Notes: a model not told the origin generated them from the letters alone. 59,206 nucleotides of DNA from Magnaporthiopsis rhizophila (GCA_003049465.1 PYSS01000018.1:1-59206), one strand, 5' to 3'. Positions 36,513 to 49,384 are shown, counted from the stretch's first letter. Translations and numbers: made by a program.

Positions 36513-38649
36513 ATGTTGTTCTCAGGCCACCCCCTTGTTGCTGCCCTTCTTTTCCTCCTGCCCCTGAGCGCCTTGGCACAGCAGATTCCCGTGACCGGGA
36601 TTCGAAGCGGAGATGACGGGAGCCCGCCGCCGGTACGGAAAAACGTCAAGGATCTCCACCGGAATGGCGGTGCAGAATGGTATGTGAGAAGATCAGTTCT
36701 TTGTTTTGTTACCCCTTGCATGCTGGTTGCTAACCTACATCGTTGTTTCAAGGGATCTATTTATTCTAGGTTTGACGGCTCTGCAAGCTGAAAAGGAAAC
36801 GAACGAGTTGTCGTACTTCCAGCTGATGGGTGCGTTGCGTTGCTGATCACCTGACTACCGCCTTGACAACAACTGACATGCAGCTTTTTGCCGAAATAGG
36901 AATCCACGGACGCCCTTATATACCGTGGAACGGCGTCGACCAGGTTCCTGGCGGCGCATACGGAGGATTCTGTCCACACAACGTACGCACCAGACATGTC
37001 CACCCGGTCGTGGCTATATCAAGGGATCAAGGTCAACAAGAGACCGACTGACCCATTGCTTCTTTCCAGAATGTCCTCTTTGCGTCATGGCACCGACCAT
37101 TCTTGGCCATATATGAGGTACGAAAGAGGGCAGCCCACGATCTAGACTCGAGTTATAATCTCTCGCTAACAAAGCCACACCCACGACAGCAAGCACTACA
37201 CACACACGTCGTCCGGATTGCGGCCGAGTACAAGGGCCAGAGCGCGCCCGTGTACGCAGCGGCGGCGCGGCGGGTGCGCATCCCGTACTGGGACTGGGCG
37301 GCGGGCGGCAGCGACAACGCGCGGCTGCCCGAGGCGGTGACGGCGCGCGAGGTGACCATCACGACGCCGCAGGGCCGGGCCTCGGTGCGCAACCCGCTCT
37401 ACAGCTACCGGTTCCAGCGGCGGCCGGACGAGTCGGGCATGCCCAACGACACGCTCGGCACGCGCTTCGACGAGACCAAGCGGGGGCCGACGGCCAACGG
37501 CACCGACGATTTCGGCGCCGTCAACGCCCAGCTCGAGGCCTACGCCGGCACGCTGCGGCGGCAGGTGTACAACGTCTTCACGCAGACGACGACGTTTGCG
37601 CAAATGTCGACCGAGCAGGTCCCCGGGAGCAGCTTCGAGTCGCCGCACAACAGCATCCACAACATCGCGGGGGCCGGCGGCCACCTCCAGTTTCTCGACT
37701 GGTCCGCCTTCGACCCGGTCTTTGCGCTGCACCACTGCAACGTCGACCGGCTCGTGGCGCTCTGGCAGGCCATCAACTACGACAGCTCCGTGCTCAACGG
37801 CAGCGCCTGGTCCGGCGGCCAGTTCGCCACCCCGGCCGGCCAGGTCACGGCCGACTCGCCGCTCAAGCCCTTCTTCGCCAGCAATCGGTCCGGCCACTTC
37901 CACACCAGCCGCTCCGTCGCGGACGTGGCCGCATTTGGCTACACGTACCCGGAGCTGCTGCCACCTTCGCCGCGCAGCGACGGCCTGCCGCGCGAGGAGC
38001 TGCGCAGGCTAGTCATGCAGCGCGTCAACGACCTCTACGGCAGCCAGGCCAGCTCTGGGCAGCGGTTGGGTAGGAGAGACAGCAGCAGCAGCAGCAGACG
38101 TCGAGCACCCGCCGTCACCCCTAAGGGCAGCGACTCCGCCAGTGCCGCGGCCGCCGCGCGCAGGGACTACGAGCTGCAGATCCGGGCCGAGCGGGACAAG
38201 CTGGACCTGCCAGCCCAGATCGGCGTCTTTGTGTGCGGGCGCCTGGCCGGTCAGGTCTCGCTGCTGGGCATGCCCAAGACGGGCGTCAGCTTCTCGGTCC
38301 TGCCCCTGGACGAAGTCCTGACGGAGCTGGGCATCGTCGACAACAGGACCGAGGCTGCCGTGCTGCCTATTCTGAGGGGCGAGGTCAGGCTTGAGATCCG
38401 CAAGGTACGTAGTAGTACCCTCTCCCGTGTTTCTCTTCCCTATACGTCATATCGCCGTTCCATCTAACAAAAAGGTCTCTGTTCTGTGCTATAAAGTGCG
38501 ACGGCACCGAGACCTCGGCGGCGTCCATCCCAGGCCTGGAGCTCGAGGTACAGAGTCGGGCGTACACGCCCGGCGAGCGCAAGTTCGACTTCCCCAGCTT
38601 CGGGGCGGTGAGCAAGGTCGCCATCCACCCCATCGCGCCGCTGTCGTAG
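36513..38649 (+). CDS. Secreted tyrosinase / polyphenol oxidase with C-terminal domain
   Basis: Six exons: 36513-36679, 36753-36829, 36900-36982, 37070-37117, 37190-38404 and 38497-38649, total 580 aa with exact phase closure. It oxidises mono- and diphenols to quinones (type-3 copper). Residues 1-22 are a signal peptide ending ALA. CuA ligands are His84 (GIHGRPY), His108 (CPHN, with thioether partner Cys106) and His117 (SWHRPF). CuB ligands are His278 and His282 (SPHNSIHN) and the His306/307 pair of FALHHCNVDR. The core ends with FGYTYPEL. A basic Ser-rich linker with GRR and RRR (about residues 415-432) precedes a C-terminal domain resembling the shielding domain of latent fungal tyrosinases. 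Introns are 70-92 bp; the acceptor at 36899 was chosen because it restores LMGIHGRPY. Confidence 0.93.
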
Positions 38650-39999
38650 AGCGGCAGCGGCGGGTGCGGGAGGACAACGGCGGCTGCTGCCGACACGAGG
38701 CACGCGGCGGGGGCGGCGATCGAGGTGGCGGGCAACCGCTCTATGCGGTACCTGCTCGCTCGCCTAGGCGCCCCTCATCCACCCCGTCGCGCTTCCGTGC
38801 GTCTCCCCTAGGTTTATAGGTAGGTAGCCACCCAGTGAGGGATGGGAGAATGTGGTACGATATCAGTTCCAGGGAGTTCATCGAGGTTTATTCGTCTTTC
38901 CCCATTTCTGCTTTATCTTTAGCATCGTTTGCTTTAATGGCCTTTCCCTTCCCTCTCCCTAATTCTCCTCCTTCTGTCGGTGAGGGTTTGTCTCAGCTTC
39001 GTGGTTCTAGGCGCTTGTTGGGGTTCCACGGGATATCGTATCCTTGCCAAGTTTCTGTATATGGCGACTCTTTTTTTTTATCTGCTCATATAAAGAATCT
39101 AAGAACATGACGATTCGTCTAGATGCTGTGAAACTACCTGCCTGAGTTCCCAAAGCACCGACTTTTACACGGCGCTGTTGATCATTACTGATTCCATACT
39201 GCCGATACCTCAGAAAGCGGCGGGCGGGCAAGTCTGAGAGGTCGTGTCTTAGATGGTGTTCCAGACACGGCATGGGAATAACACGGCCAAGGAGGCCGTC
39301 GATGCTCGAGCAAATGCCGGACGGCATGTTGCACCCTTTGTATGTTGTGCTATACTATGCCAAGCGCCGCTCCCGAACCAGAGAACAGGTAGGCGGCAAC
39401 ATGCCAAAGCCATGCGACGGCACACTTCATCGCATCTACCGAGACTCTAGCCAGGTTAGCGGCATCGGCATCGGCATCGGCATCTACAGCACCGGCACCT
39501 GTCAAGCCCGACGTAGACGTCCATGCGGGCCTCGTGTCGTAGTAGCCTGGTGCGCCCCGCGTCCACCTCCTTCCCTGCTGCCGGCGCATCCGCCAGGGCC
39601 CACAGCTCTTGCGCCCCAACCTGCTCCAGGGTCAACCATCAATCCCCTGGCGCGCAAGTAGTCTGTCTGGGTTCGGGCGCAGGGCGTGCGAGAAGGTGGC
39701 CCACTGGCTCACTGTCGCCCGGGTGGTGCGGAAAATAAGGGGCCATGTTCGCTGTCTGGATAGCTTGGTACCTAGGTAGGTAGGTACTTGGCAAGCAGCT
39801 GGAAAGGCCTCGACTTCTCTAAACTTGATCTCTCCGACATGAAATCTCCAGTAATCAACAAACTCGCACACCTGAGCCACGCTGCGGCCTTATGTATCCA
39901 CGGGATTGTAGATCCGGTTGGGGCAATACGCGTCAACCGCCCGGAACGCCGCCGATGGAACCCGGCCGCGACGCACTGTAGACGGTCGGTCGCCTGCTC
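38650..39999. other. Intergenic region
   Basis: Tyrosinase 3' flank and beyond. Contains four GGCATC units (39461-39484) and a GGTACCTAGGTAGGTAGGTAC cluster beginning at 39767. Weak similarity to the end of a carboxylesterase could extend the pseudogene into 39632-39880, but I cannot confirm it. Confidence 0.45.
39461..39484. repeat. (GGCATC)4 tandem repeat
   Basis: Four perfect hexamers in non-coding DNA. Confidence 0.9.
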
Positions 40000-40985
40000 A
40001 GATCACGCGTACCCGCCGTCGGCCATGACGCGCACCACGGCGTCGAGCTTCACGGCCTCGGCGGAATGCCAAGGCCGGGTTGGCCAGGATCCGGTCCGCA
40101 ATGTCCGCCATGTACGGCATTGGCGAGGTCGCCGCCAGGCAACCTAGCGTAGTCGACACCGAGCACTTCCCTGTTGGTGACGGTCATGGGATCAGGCTGG
40201 CCGCGTGAGACGGCTCGCTGCTATCGAGGCGCAGCGTGCCGGAGACGAGGTGCTTGCCGTCCTCGACCATCAGCACGGCCTGCGGGCTTGCCTCGGCGAT
40301 GTCCCGGATTAGCCGATGGCGGCGCCGAAAAGACCCACCGCCTTGGGGCTGGCCAGGAGCGCGCACAAGCACATGACGCCGCCGCCGACTCGCCAAAGAT
40401 GGTGACGCGGCCCGGGTCGTCGGCACAGTGGTAGATCTGGTCGCGCACCCAAGCAGCCCCTGCACGAGGTGCCCTCGGGCCGTAGTTGCCACGGTGCACG
40501 CCATCAGCCAAGGCCAGCCCGAGCGAGCCGAGACGAGAGTTGAGCCAGACGACGCTGCCGCCGCACGAGGCCAGCATCGTGCGCGTCCATATTGGCGTTC
40601 TTTCACGACCCCGAGGTAAAGCCGCTGGCGGGGATGGAGAACATGACGGTGGTTAGTCTCGCTGCAGCATATTGCCCAGGTCCACGGGCGCGAAACGCCA
40701 GGTAGGCCGTCCAGATGTTCATGAAAGGCGTCGGTCGGCACTAGGGGTTGGCGTGGTCAAGCCTGGTGAGCGTCGCGGCAAAGCGCACGCCCCTGCAATC
40801 CCACGCGATATCGCGGAGGCCCTCCACAGGAGGCCGTTGCCGGCTCTCTGGTTGTATAACAATCCCAGTTGGCTATTGTTGGACCGCCAGTCCAGCACCG
40901 GCGCCGGCTGCGCATACAGAGCGGGGCAGCCTGCCGAAGCCGGCGCAGTCGATTTGGGGGCTGTCGATACGCCGACAAGACTGAC
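40000..40985 (-). pseudogene. Decayed type-B carboxylesterase/cholinesterase-like gene
   Basis: Pieces of an alpha/beta-hydrolase lie in the right order on the minus strand but in different frames. From 40920 downward: PVLDWRSNNSQLGLLYNQ; DCRGVRFAATL; MNIWTAYLAF at about 40720, like the LNIWTP of carboxylesterases; VMFSIPASGFTSGS at about 40640, equivalent to the oxyanion-hole GGGF region; SVVWLNSRLGSLGLAL; and WVRDQIYHCADDPGRVTIFGESAA at about 40450-40380 (quoted in part), containing the nucleophile-elbow Ser. Between them are stop codons and frameshifts; for example the elbow reads GESAA and then slips frame before a CALLASPKAVGLFG-like segment, and TAG/TAA codons occur near 40741 and 40652. 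Base composition is still GC-rich, so RIP mutation is unlikely to have killed it. It could be a sequencing-error-rich real gene, but several independent lesions make that improbable. Confidence 0.7.
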
Positions 40986-43900
40986 CGTTAGACCGGCCGA
41001 TGTGCATGGCAGCGAAAGGTGCGAACTCCCTTCAGGTCGTTATCTGACAGAACAGTGACACCGCTTCCGCGAAACTCATGTTGGAGGACGCAGGGAGGCC
41101 CAGCCCCATCACAACGGCTTTCTCTGCAGTATACGTACGTTACGACATGGCAACCGGTTCTAGAGGCAGAAGGTCAACGGCCCGTTGACGACGTGGCCCA
41201 CGGCAGAGCTCGTCCGTCTGAGTTGTGTCGCCAAGATTTTGTCCGATCGTTTGTCTACCATTCTTAGGACGGTCATTTCAGATGATCGCGGGAGGAAACA
41301 CTACACGGCATAGAATACCTTGACGTTTTGGTGGCTAAACTGCCACGTGTGAGAGCTTACGCAAAGCGATGGTCGTGGCAGTCAGTGTTCTTCCCGCCCT
41401 CGTCCAAAGACGCAATCGAGTCCACCGCCGGCCATGTTCGTTCGGTGCAGAGAGGTCCGACGACTCGCCCGGCCACGGGTCCTTCCTGCACTGGGCCGCC
41501 AACCCGCCGGGAAAGCGATCCCGATGACTGCGGGGTCTCTTTTCCCAACGCTGCGGCCGCCCTGATCCGATCGAACGACATCCGGTCTGCGGCTTCACCC
41601 GTGGTCTGCCTAAGAGTGCACATTTGAGACGAAACAGTCCGGGTCTGATTCAGGGCAAAGAGACGGTTGATGACTCTGGCTTACATAGCCATGAGCCGCC
41701 GCTGGCGACGACTGAATAAGACGACCGACTTGGAGCGCCGGCCGTGTCGAATCTCGGAATTATGCTAGCTCGTCATCATCACTCGGCAGTATCCGAGTCG
41801 GAGACAAGGCTAAGTAAGAGTCCGAAGAAGCAACTCATGACACCAAAGACTCCCAGATTCTGGGTTGGGAATGAATCGTCAAAGCCCCGGGCCGCTTCCG
41901 AACGAGCCGAACGCGTCAGGCGCTGACATGACTCTGCTCTCTACCATCCCGCAGACGGTAGCTTCGTCCGGTCTGCGGCATTATCTGGGCTTCGGACGCG
42001 TCAGGCTCTGCTGCAGCGGCATTCTGCAAATGGGAAACGCCGAGGCGCACATGCTGTGTGGCCTTGTCCAACGTAAGTGCCTGCGAGGTTGAATTCAAAA
42101 GTCGCTGCTCGTCGGTGAGATGAGGGAGGAAATTGTCCGCGGAGCGTCCGGCGGTTGAGGTGGGACGGGTGATTTCGTGCATATTATTGGACCGCTCTTT
42201 CGACCTTGCCGTTTCTGCTTCAGTTCTTGGCAAGTCTCGGGGCTGTTTTGAAGCGCCAGGCCCCCCACAACTCCGCCCCTTTTCTTGCCGCTGCCTGATC
42301 CGTGGATGGCGGTTGTGGGGATTGATTGGATCTTTATGCGCACCGACATTGCCGTTCTTGGACGGACGAGTCGACAGGAAGGGCTTCAAGATCCGCGGAG
42401 CGTCGTCACAACGTTGCTGCACTTGTGGAGGGCGGCTCGGCGGGTGAACAACAAAGCGCTCTCGTTGCCCCTCATCGATGTCGTTCTGATTTTTTTTCTC
42501 CCTTCTTCTGCTGACACAGCGACGTCCGACATGCTGCTTTATTTCTTGATTTGCTCTGGTCGCACATGATCAATGGTGTGCTCCCTAGTTCAGCCATATC
42601 CTTGGGTCATTTCCCAAAGGAGCAGTAGGATCTTGGCAGTAATCTCGCCACCACCTCGGGCGGTGGCGGGCAGAACGTGCCGAGGGAACCGGTTCACAGA
42701 ATCTCAGAGAGTCGAGAACAGCGGTAAACCATTACGAGATCGGTCACGGATCTTGGCAGGGGAAGCGATTACGGGTCAAAGGGACGAGGCCAGAAAAAAA
42801 AGCACGGGACAGTCGGGCGCCTACAGACTTTCGATCGGCAATGGCAGAACACGATATATCTGGGGATGGCATGGGAGGCGAAGAAAAAAAAATGCTGGGG
42901 CATACGAGGTCCGAGGGGATAAATTTAGAACGCAACCGACGAACCCCAGGATCTTGAACTGACGATTCCGACGGCGAACCTTCGGCGATGCCCACCGATG
43001 GGGACAAGAGGAAAGCTCGAGCGCGAGTTGGCATGCCACTCCACAAATGGACATGGCAGAAATTTCGCCTCAGCACTCGTGTTCCGCCGTGGACCGTGGT
43101 TTTTTGGCTGTTGGTGGCCTGTGGGCTACCAATTTGATCCGCTACATCCACTGCTAAGATACCGTCTTCGTTGACGCCATGGAGACAAAAGGACGCTGCA
43201 GCGAGGGACATGGAAGATTCACCAGGTAACATGGACGCTCCATGTGAATCAAATAACAAAATAACAATTAGCAGGCTGCCCCTTGGTGGTTGTTGGTGGT
43301 GACGACGTGGCCGCTCGGTACCAGCTAACCTATGTGTTGGTCGCACTGGACCCATTCATCGCGTAATTTGGTTCCTTCGTCCTGATCCGCTGTCGTCACA
43401 CGCCGGTCGGCTGTGTTGGCTGCACCTGCACGTTTTGGTGTTCCCAACAATTGCCTTCGCAGCACTGCCACACAACAGTCCAGACCTCGTGCAGCGTGAG
43501 TGCATGCATGCGCCAGCAGCCCAGCCATACAGTCTCGCTAGTAAGGGAGGCTAAGCAGGATGGAAAGAAACGTTGCAGCCAAAATCGAGGCCGCCGATTG
43601 ACAAGATCGGACAAGGAGAAATGTAGCGCGATCCTGGACGTGCAGAACTTGCCTGACCGACGCTGATTCCGATAGGGTACCTAAACTATGGGTCACACAT
43701 TTTATCCCGGCTGCAGGCGTCCGTCTCTGCGTGGACCAAATTTCACAGGGGACCCAGGCGGATGCAGTCCGATGCAAGGGTCCCCTAGCAAGGGGGGCGC
43801 TGGCCTCCACCTGGCATGAATGAAATTCCAGGGCAGGGACCTCTCTCCAGCGTGGTTGGCTGTTTAGAAGACCACCCCTGGTTTCAAAGACGTGAAGCGC

Positions 43901-45633
43901 AGCAAAAGGGAAGGCGAATTCCGTCCCTGGCCGGCTGCCTGTGTTTCTCTCTTCTTGCCCTCATCGTCTGGCCACACTGACATCGAATGCGCTCAATGTC
44001 GCAGCGACGCGGGGGGAGCTCAAACCGACCAGGAACCGGCTGGAAAAGAAGAGAAAGGCAATCCAGCACGGTTGAGGATCGGCAGGGCGTCGACGGGACG
44101 AGTGCCTTAAAAAATATGGGATGGCAGCAGACAGCACCTGCCCGCCGGGAGCGTGCAACCTTTACAAACCGCCAGGCTCAGGGGGGAAGAACGGCAGACG
44201 GATAGAGGGTTACATGTGGTAAAAGGAGGGGACCCTTTCAATTGACGCTGCCGATCATTGGACGAGACGAGCGGTTTGATTCGCTTGCCCAGCAGCGGCA
44301 ACCCCTGCCTCGAAATGCAGGAAGCCCGGTGCCCAGGAAACGCGTGGTGTGGGTGCGTGGTGGCTGCCCTCACCTAATCGCAGACGGTCGGACGATGCAT
44401 GCAAATCTGGGCAAGAACGCCCACAAGATCTTTGTGGCATGCCGTGCAACAGCCATGGCAGCCATGGTGGTTGGGGTGGTGTGTGGGTTGCTCTTGACCT
44501 GCGTGCCATTATCCAACACGAGAACGGTGAGGGGCTGGGGTGCAAATGCCGACTACCCAACCCTCGTGTCATGCCGGAAGACGAAGTCTGCGGTTGTCGT
44601 CTGACGAAGCATCTGACGGAAAATCGACGACACGGAAAAAAGATGGGAGCACAAAACAACAGCAAGTAGCGGCGCAAGGGGGCGCATCCTTCCTGCGGGT
44701 TGTGGGTGAGTGTGTGTCATTTCGTATTCCAGGACCCTTATTGGCGCCGTGTGCGTCCCTCATCTCAGAATTTGCTGGGCTGGGGGGCTTGGGCTGGGCT
44801 CGGCGGGCCAGCTGGGTCGACGGCCAGCCTGTTAGGCCAACGGGTGCTGAGTGCAGCGTCGCTGCTAAGACTCGTTCTAATCACAATGTCTCGACGGCGC
44901 CTTCCCGCGCCGCCCTAGTCCGCATTTGGGAGGCTGGGAGGGGCCCCAAGATGCGATGGTCAAGCGATGGTGGACCGACTGGGCCCTGTCAGTGTCAGCA
45001 GGCAATCCCAGCCGGCTCCACCACCCTGGGTCTTGCCTCCATGCCTCCCTCGTTTTGCGTCCTCTGCCGAGACTTCCTAGGTTGTTGTTGCTGCTGCGGC
45101 CGGCGCCTGCCTGCAGCCCTTCGCGTTGCGCTGGGCTGAAAGTCTGGGCAAGACCCCCTGGGGGGCTGCAGGCAGGAGAGACAAGCCAGTGATCCAATCC
45201 GAGTCCACCCCGATGGCAAGCGCCTGCCCCAAATAATAAAGACCCTGCCTCTGGACAGCAACCCCCAACGCCTTCCCCTTCAATTCTCCTCATCATCACT
45301 TTCCCGTGTTGAGCGTACTTCCCAGAGGAAACTCTGCCTAAACCTATTAATACGGTTCTACTTTGCATCTTCTTCCCACCTTCTGTCTCTCGTTTGCAGA
45401 ACTTTTACGTCCCCACTATCGCTAATTCACCCTTTACCCAACGCCACTTCCGCGCCATTTTGGACCACGAAAGTGAACCCGGCAACCAACAACAAAAACA
45501 CACCTCGCCGTTTGTTTTTGGTCCTCGACTTCTCAACCCGACACATCAATTTTGCATCATTGCTCGGCTTGCTTTTATAGAAAAACTATTTTGCGACCCC
45601 GCCATCCATAGAGCAGTCTTCACTATAGCCGCT
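40986..45633. other. Gene-poor region of 4.6 kb
   Basis: No gene recognised. Short partial repeats are visible: CCGGTCTGCGGC occurs at about 41581 and 41968, and ACGCGTCAGGC at about 41909 and 41997. The last 400 bp are CT-rich and A/C-rich and form the promoter and leader of the Crh gene; an in-frame upstream ATG at 45394 is probably in the leader. Confidence 0.5.
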
Positions 45634-46848
45634 ATGTTCTCCAAGACCATCTCCGCGGGTCTTCTGGCCCTCATGGCCTCCACGGTCTCGGCTCAGACGC
45701 ACTCTGACTGCAAGCCCACCGAGAGGGATTGCCCTCCGGCGCCCGCTCTGGGCAAGTCCCTGACCATCGACTACACTAAGGGTGCCGATAAGTCGGGCTT
45801 CTTCAAGGTGGCCGACGGCACCTCGCTCGAGTACGACGGCAACAAGGGCGCCGTCTTCAAGATCGCCTCCGACACCGACGCCCCGACCCTGATCTCCAAG
45901 GACTACATCTTCTTCGGCAAGCTGGAGATTGAGCTCCAGGCCGCCCCGGGCGCTGGCATCATCACTAGCGTCGTTCTGCAGTCTGACGATCTCGACGAGA
46001 TCGACTGGGTAAGTTGACATTGATACTCACCAACAAAGCCTCCCACGGCAGACCACGAGCGACGGTTAACTGACACCTCATTTCTCAAACAGGAGTGGCT
46101 CGGCGGTGACAACACCCAGGTCCAGAGCAACTACTTCTCCAAGGGCGACACCACGACCTACGACCGTGGTGGCAAGCACCCCGTCAACAACCCCATTGGC
46201 TCGTTCCATACGTACACCATTGACTGGACCAAGGACTACATCAAGTGGATCATCGACGGCAACGTTGTCCGTGAGCTCAAGTACGCCGACGCCAAGGGTG
46301 GCGCCACCTTCCCCCAGACTCCCTGCCAGGTCCGTGTCGGCACCTGGGTCGCCGGCCGCAAGGGTGCTTCCCCCGGCACTATCGAGTGGGCCGGTGGCCT
46401 GGCCAACTTCGCCAACGCCCCCTTCCTGGGCTACTACAAGTCGATCAAGGTGACGGACTACGCCACCGGTGCCGTCAAGTATGTCTACGGTGACCGCTCC
46501 GGTACCTACCAGAGCATCATCGTCAAGAAGGACGGCGACAAGGATGAGAGCAGCAGCTCCAGCAGCAGCAAGTCGTCCCAGGCCTCCTCGAGCACTTCTG
46601 GCTCGTCGACCTCCACCAACTCTGCCCAGACCACTGGCACCAACTCGACCACCAGCGCCTCGACCCCCGCGCAGACTGGCACCACTTCGAGCGGCGGCTC
46701 CAGCGGCGGCTCCAGCGGCACTACGGGCACCACTGCCGGCGCCGGTGGTGCCACTAACCGCCCCTCGGCTCCCAGCTCTGCCTTCACCACCGTGCCCAGC
46801 CTGTTCACGGTTGGTGCCGCTGTTGTTCTCGGCTTCCTGGTCCTGTAA
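45634..46848 (+). CDS. GPI-anchored Crh-type cell-wall transglycosylase (GH16)
   Basis: Two exons (45634-46008, 46093-46848) encode 376 aa. It links chitin to beta-1,3/1,6-glucan at the cell surface (role known for yeast Crh1/Utr2). Residues 1-20 are a signal peptide ending VSA. The GH16 core has YIFFGKLEIELQAAPGAGI and the catalytic DEIDWEWLG: nucleophile Glu122, assisting Asp124 and acid/base Glu126. The 84-bp intron falls between Trp125 and Glu126, splitting this motif. Further family segments are FHTYTIDWTKDYIKWIIDG and RVGTWVAGRKGASPGTIEWAGG. A Ser/Thr/Gly-rich tail (about 265-350) leads into a C-terminal hydrophobic GPI signal (VPSLFTVGAAVVLGFLVL). The start at MFSK is set by the signal peptide. 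Codon use is strongly biased to C-ending codons, as in highly expressed genes. Confidence 0.95.
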
Positions 46849-48845
46849 ATAACTCTAGGAAATTAAGAGTTTGTGTGTGCGCGTGTGTATGTGTCTGATC
46901 AACGAACATTTCTTATCCGTTCGAGCCTTCTTCTTCGCTGTATGTTTTTGTTTTCGTACCCAGGCTCTGGCTTTGGGCTCACCCCAATGGATCTGGCCTA
47001 ACTTGGTGATTGTCGGAGCTGTTGGCGTTTTTCAGTTTTTTTTTGTCTATACCACCTTTAGAGCACAATTGAACGGACGTTTTTTTCTCATTGTGACTCC
47101 CGACCATCAAGTTTGTCCAAGAGACGTATCGATGCCATGCTGTGCACTTGACTTTAAGGCTATGCCGTGCATGGCCGGGCCGTTTTCTAGACCGCGTGGA
47201 CAAGGGTGTCTTTTATCATTGAGTGGTAGACCTGCGTTATTCGAGAAGCGTCCCGGCCAATGACGAGAAGTCGGCGACCGTTGAAGGCCATCGACCTAGT
47301 CGGAAGTTCTAACCAATCGTGCCCCGTCCTCCCCTGTGACGGGTTCAAATCTAGGGCATGCAGATCATGCAAGGCTTGAGCGACCGGACTGGCGGCCAAT
47401 GCATGCGGGAGGACGTGGATGGACCCCTCACCGGATGGGAGTCTAGATCGCCCTACCGTAAACGTGATGGTGTGGATAGGTTGTGATGTCAATTTGCAGA
47501 TCTTGGCGCCCGCCCTCGCCCGTCCATCCATCTCGTCCCACAGGAGCAAGCACACCACACAGGCGAAGGGGCACAGTTTGGTTTCGTTTTTGATAAAAAT
47601 AGGAAAATGCGGCACGGCGAGCGCGGATCGCTCAGCTTGGCGACATTTCAATTTCCCGGATCTTATCTTTGGGTAGACCGGCTCACTGCATTGACCACAC
47701 CACTCATCCTGTCCGGTCTCCCGTGATTAAGTCGGGAGAGGGAGAATGTAGCGGAGGGTGCCAGAGTCTACATGATCGGTAGATCCGACAGTTCAGGCAT
47801 TTCGTGCTCGAATCTGCTGGCACGACTGTCGGCCACCCTGTCGGCCGTGATATCAGGCATTTTTGAGCTTGGTATTTACCTCTTGATTTATTTTGGACGG
47901 ATCTAATAGGACTGTTATAATGGAACGTGTAGTATAAAGTGGCACCCTTGATAATCCGGTAATGATGCGATCTTGCTGTTATGGGTTCAATGTCTACTTT
48001 ACCTTTTATCAACGCCCTTTTTATATGGAATGCCTTCTAGGTCGGTCCTCACCAATGAACCGATACTCACACAGCTCATGGTGTGTAAATCGTCTTCACG
48101 GTCCACGCCGGGGCACCATCGCACAAAATCTCGCGCCTGCGGATTCCCAGCGAGCATCGTCGGCGTGCTCGGGCAGCGGGAGCTCCAGTCCGGAGCCGGT
48201 TCGGTCTTGGCCCTGTTCAAGAATTACGCTCGCGGCGAAGTCGGCAATGAGCGGGTCGACCCTATTGCCGGCAGCCGCACTACTACGACACCGAGGAGCC
48301 GAATATCCACCTTGCAAGGTCGCCGCCGACGGCCTGGCCAAGGACCGTCTCGTGCACCGTCAAGGCGCTGGGCCGGAATGGCTGCTGGCGGTTGATGGCC
48401 ATGTCGAGGGCGTGATCTCGGTCATGACCACGGGCGCGGGCGTCTATCCAGATCTCTTCGGGATCGAGGAAGACGATAGAAAGGGTTGACAATGTCGTGC
48501 GCCTTGCAGAGGCCTTTCAGGGCATCCGAGACACCGAAATGGTCCCTAAACAGGCATACAACATGGCGAATGGGTTCCCAACTCACGTATTCCGTCAGGG
48601 CCTGGTAGGTAGGTTGGTAGGTATCTAGGTACGCTTGGCCTCCGTGGCGCTGGTAGCCGATTTGATCGACGGCAGTGCACGAACGCCGCTCGGGATCGGA
48701 CTTCTGCCCCAGCGAGGGGAGAGCCCGCCGGAGCGCCCACATCCTGATATTGAGACGCTCCGCTGCCGTCACCCTGCCGGCGGTTGGTGTATCTGATGAC
48801 GTGACCATAACCCGGAATCCCGGCCCGTGTCGCCCGTCCCAGATT

Positions 48846-48847
<2 letters not shown>

Positions 48848-48884
<37 letters not shown>
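48848..48884. repeat. Poly(T) tract, 37 nt
   Basis: Pure T run, followed by ATTTTTTTAA. Confidence 0.95.
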
Positions 48885-48886
<2 letters not shown>

Positions 48887-49358
48887 TTTTTTAATCGAAG
48901 CAACAACCTAGTTCGACGATGAAGCGTCGGTTAGCAACAAATTTGGCGAGATAAAGATGGTGGCTTAGAGTGACGGAGTCCGAGATCTCGTATTTATGCA
49001 CTCGTGTTGAAATTTTGAATTTGCATGCCCGGAGCATCAAGAAACGACAGGACGACATGGCGGGGCCGGCCCGGTGTGACTCCTCGGTGCTCAGGCTATT
49101 GATGTGTTCAATGCCGTCATCACGTCATCACTGGGGCCCGGAGGTCGTCAAGTGCCGTTAGATGCTGTCCGCCGAGAAAGGGAAAGGACCCCCAGTTTTA
49201 TCCTTGTGTACTGCTTACAAATGGTTGGTTTGGAGGTGATTTGCGGACAGGCATCGAATGGCACTTGAGCTGATATGCTCTCGCCCACAGGTCGTTGGAG
49301 ACTAACATACGTACAATTGTGCCGCCGAAAAGAAACTCGAAAGCTATCCGAAAGAACA

Positions 49359-49384
49359 TTTTTTTTTTTTTTTTTTTTTTTTTT
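49359..49384. repeat. Poly(T) tract, 26 nt, immediately upstream of a start codon
   Basis: Ends 45 bp before the ATG at 49429, so it lies in the promoter or 5' leader. Poly(dA:dT) tracts exclude nucleosomes in fungal promoters (established); that use here is an inference. Confidence 0.9.

Noticed and set aside
37196..37903. 235-codon minus-strand ORF opposite the tyrosinase
   Set aside because: Antisense shadow of the GC-rich large exon; the plus strand carries all copper-ligand motifs.
45394..45633. Upstream in-frame ATG for the Crh gene
   Set aside because: It would bury the signal peptide 80 residues inside the protein; the MFSK start gives a proper secretory signal.
47275..47362. tRNA-like T-loop (GGGTTCAAATCT)
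   Set aside because: The T-stem pairs poorly (two mismatches) and no matching acceptor stem or anticodon arm could be drawn upstream.
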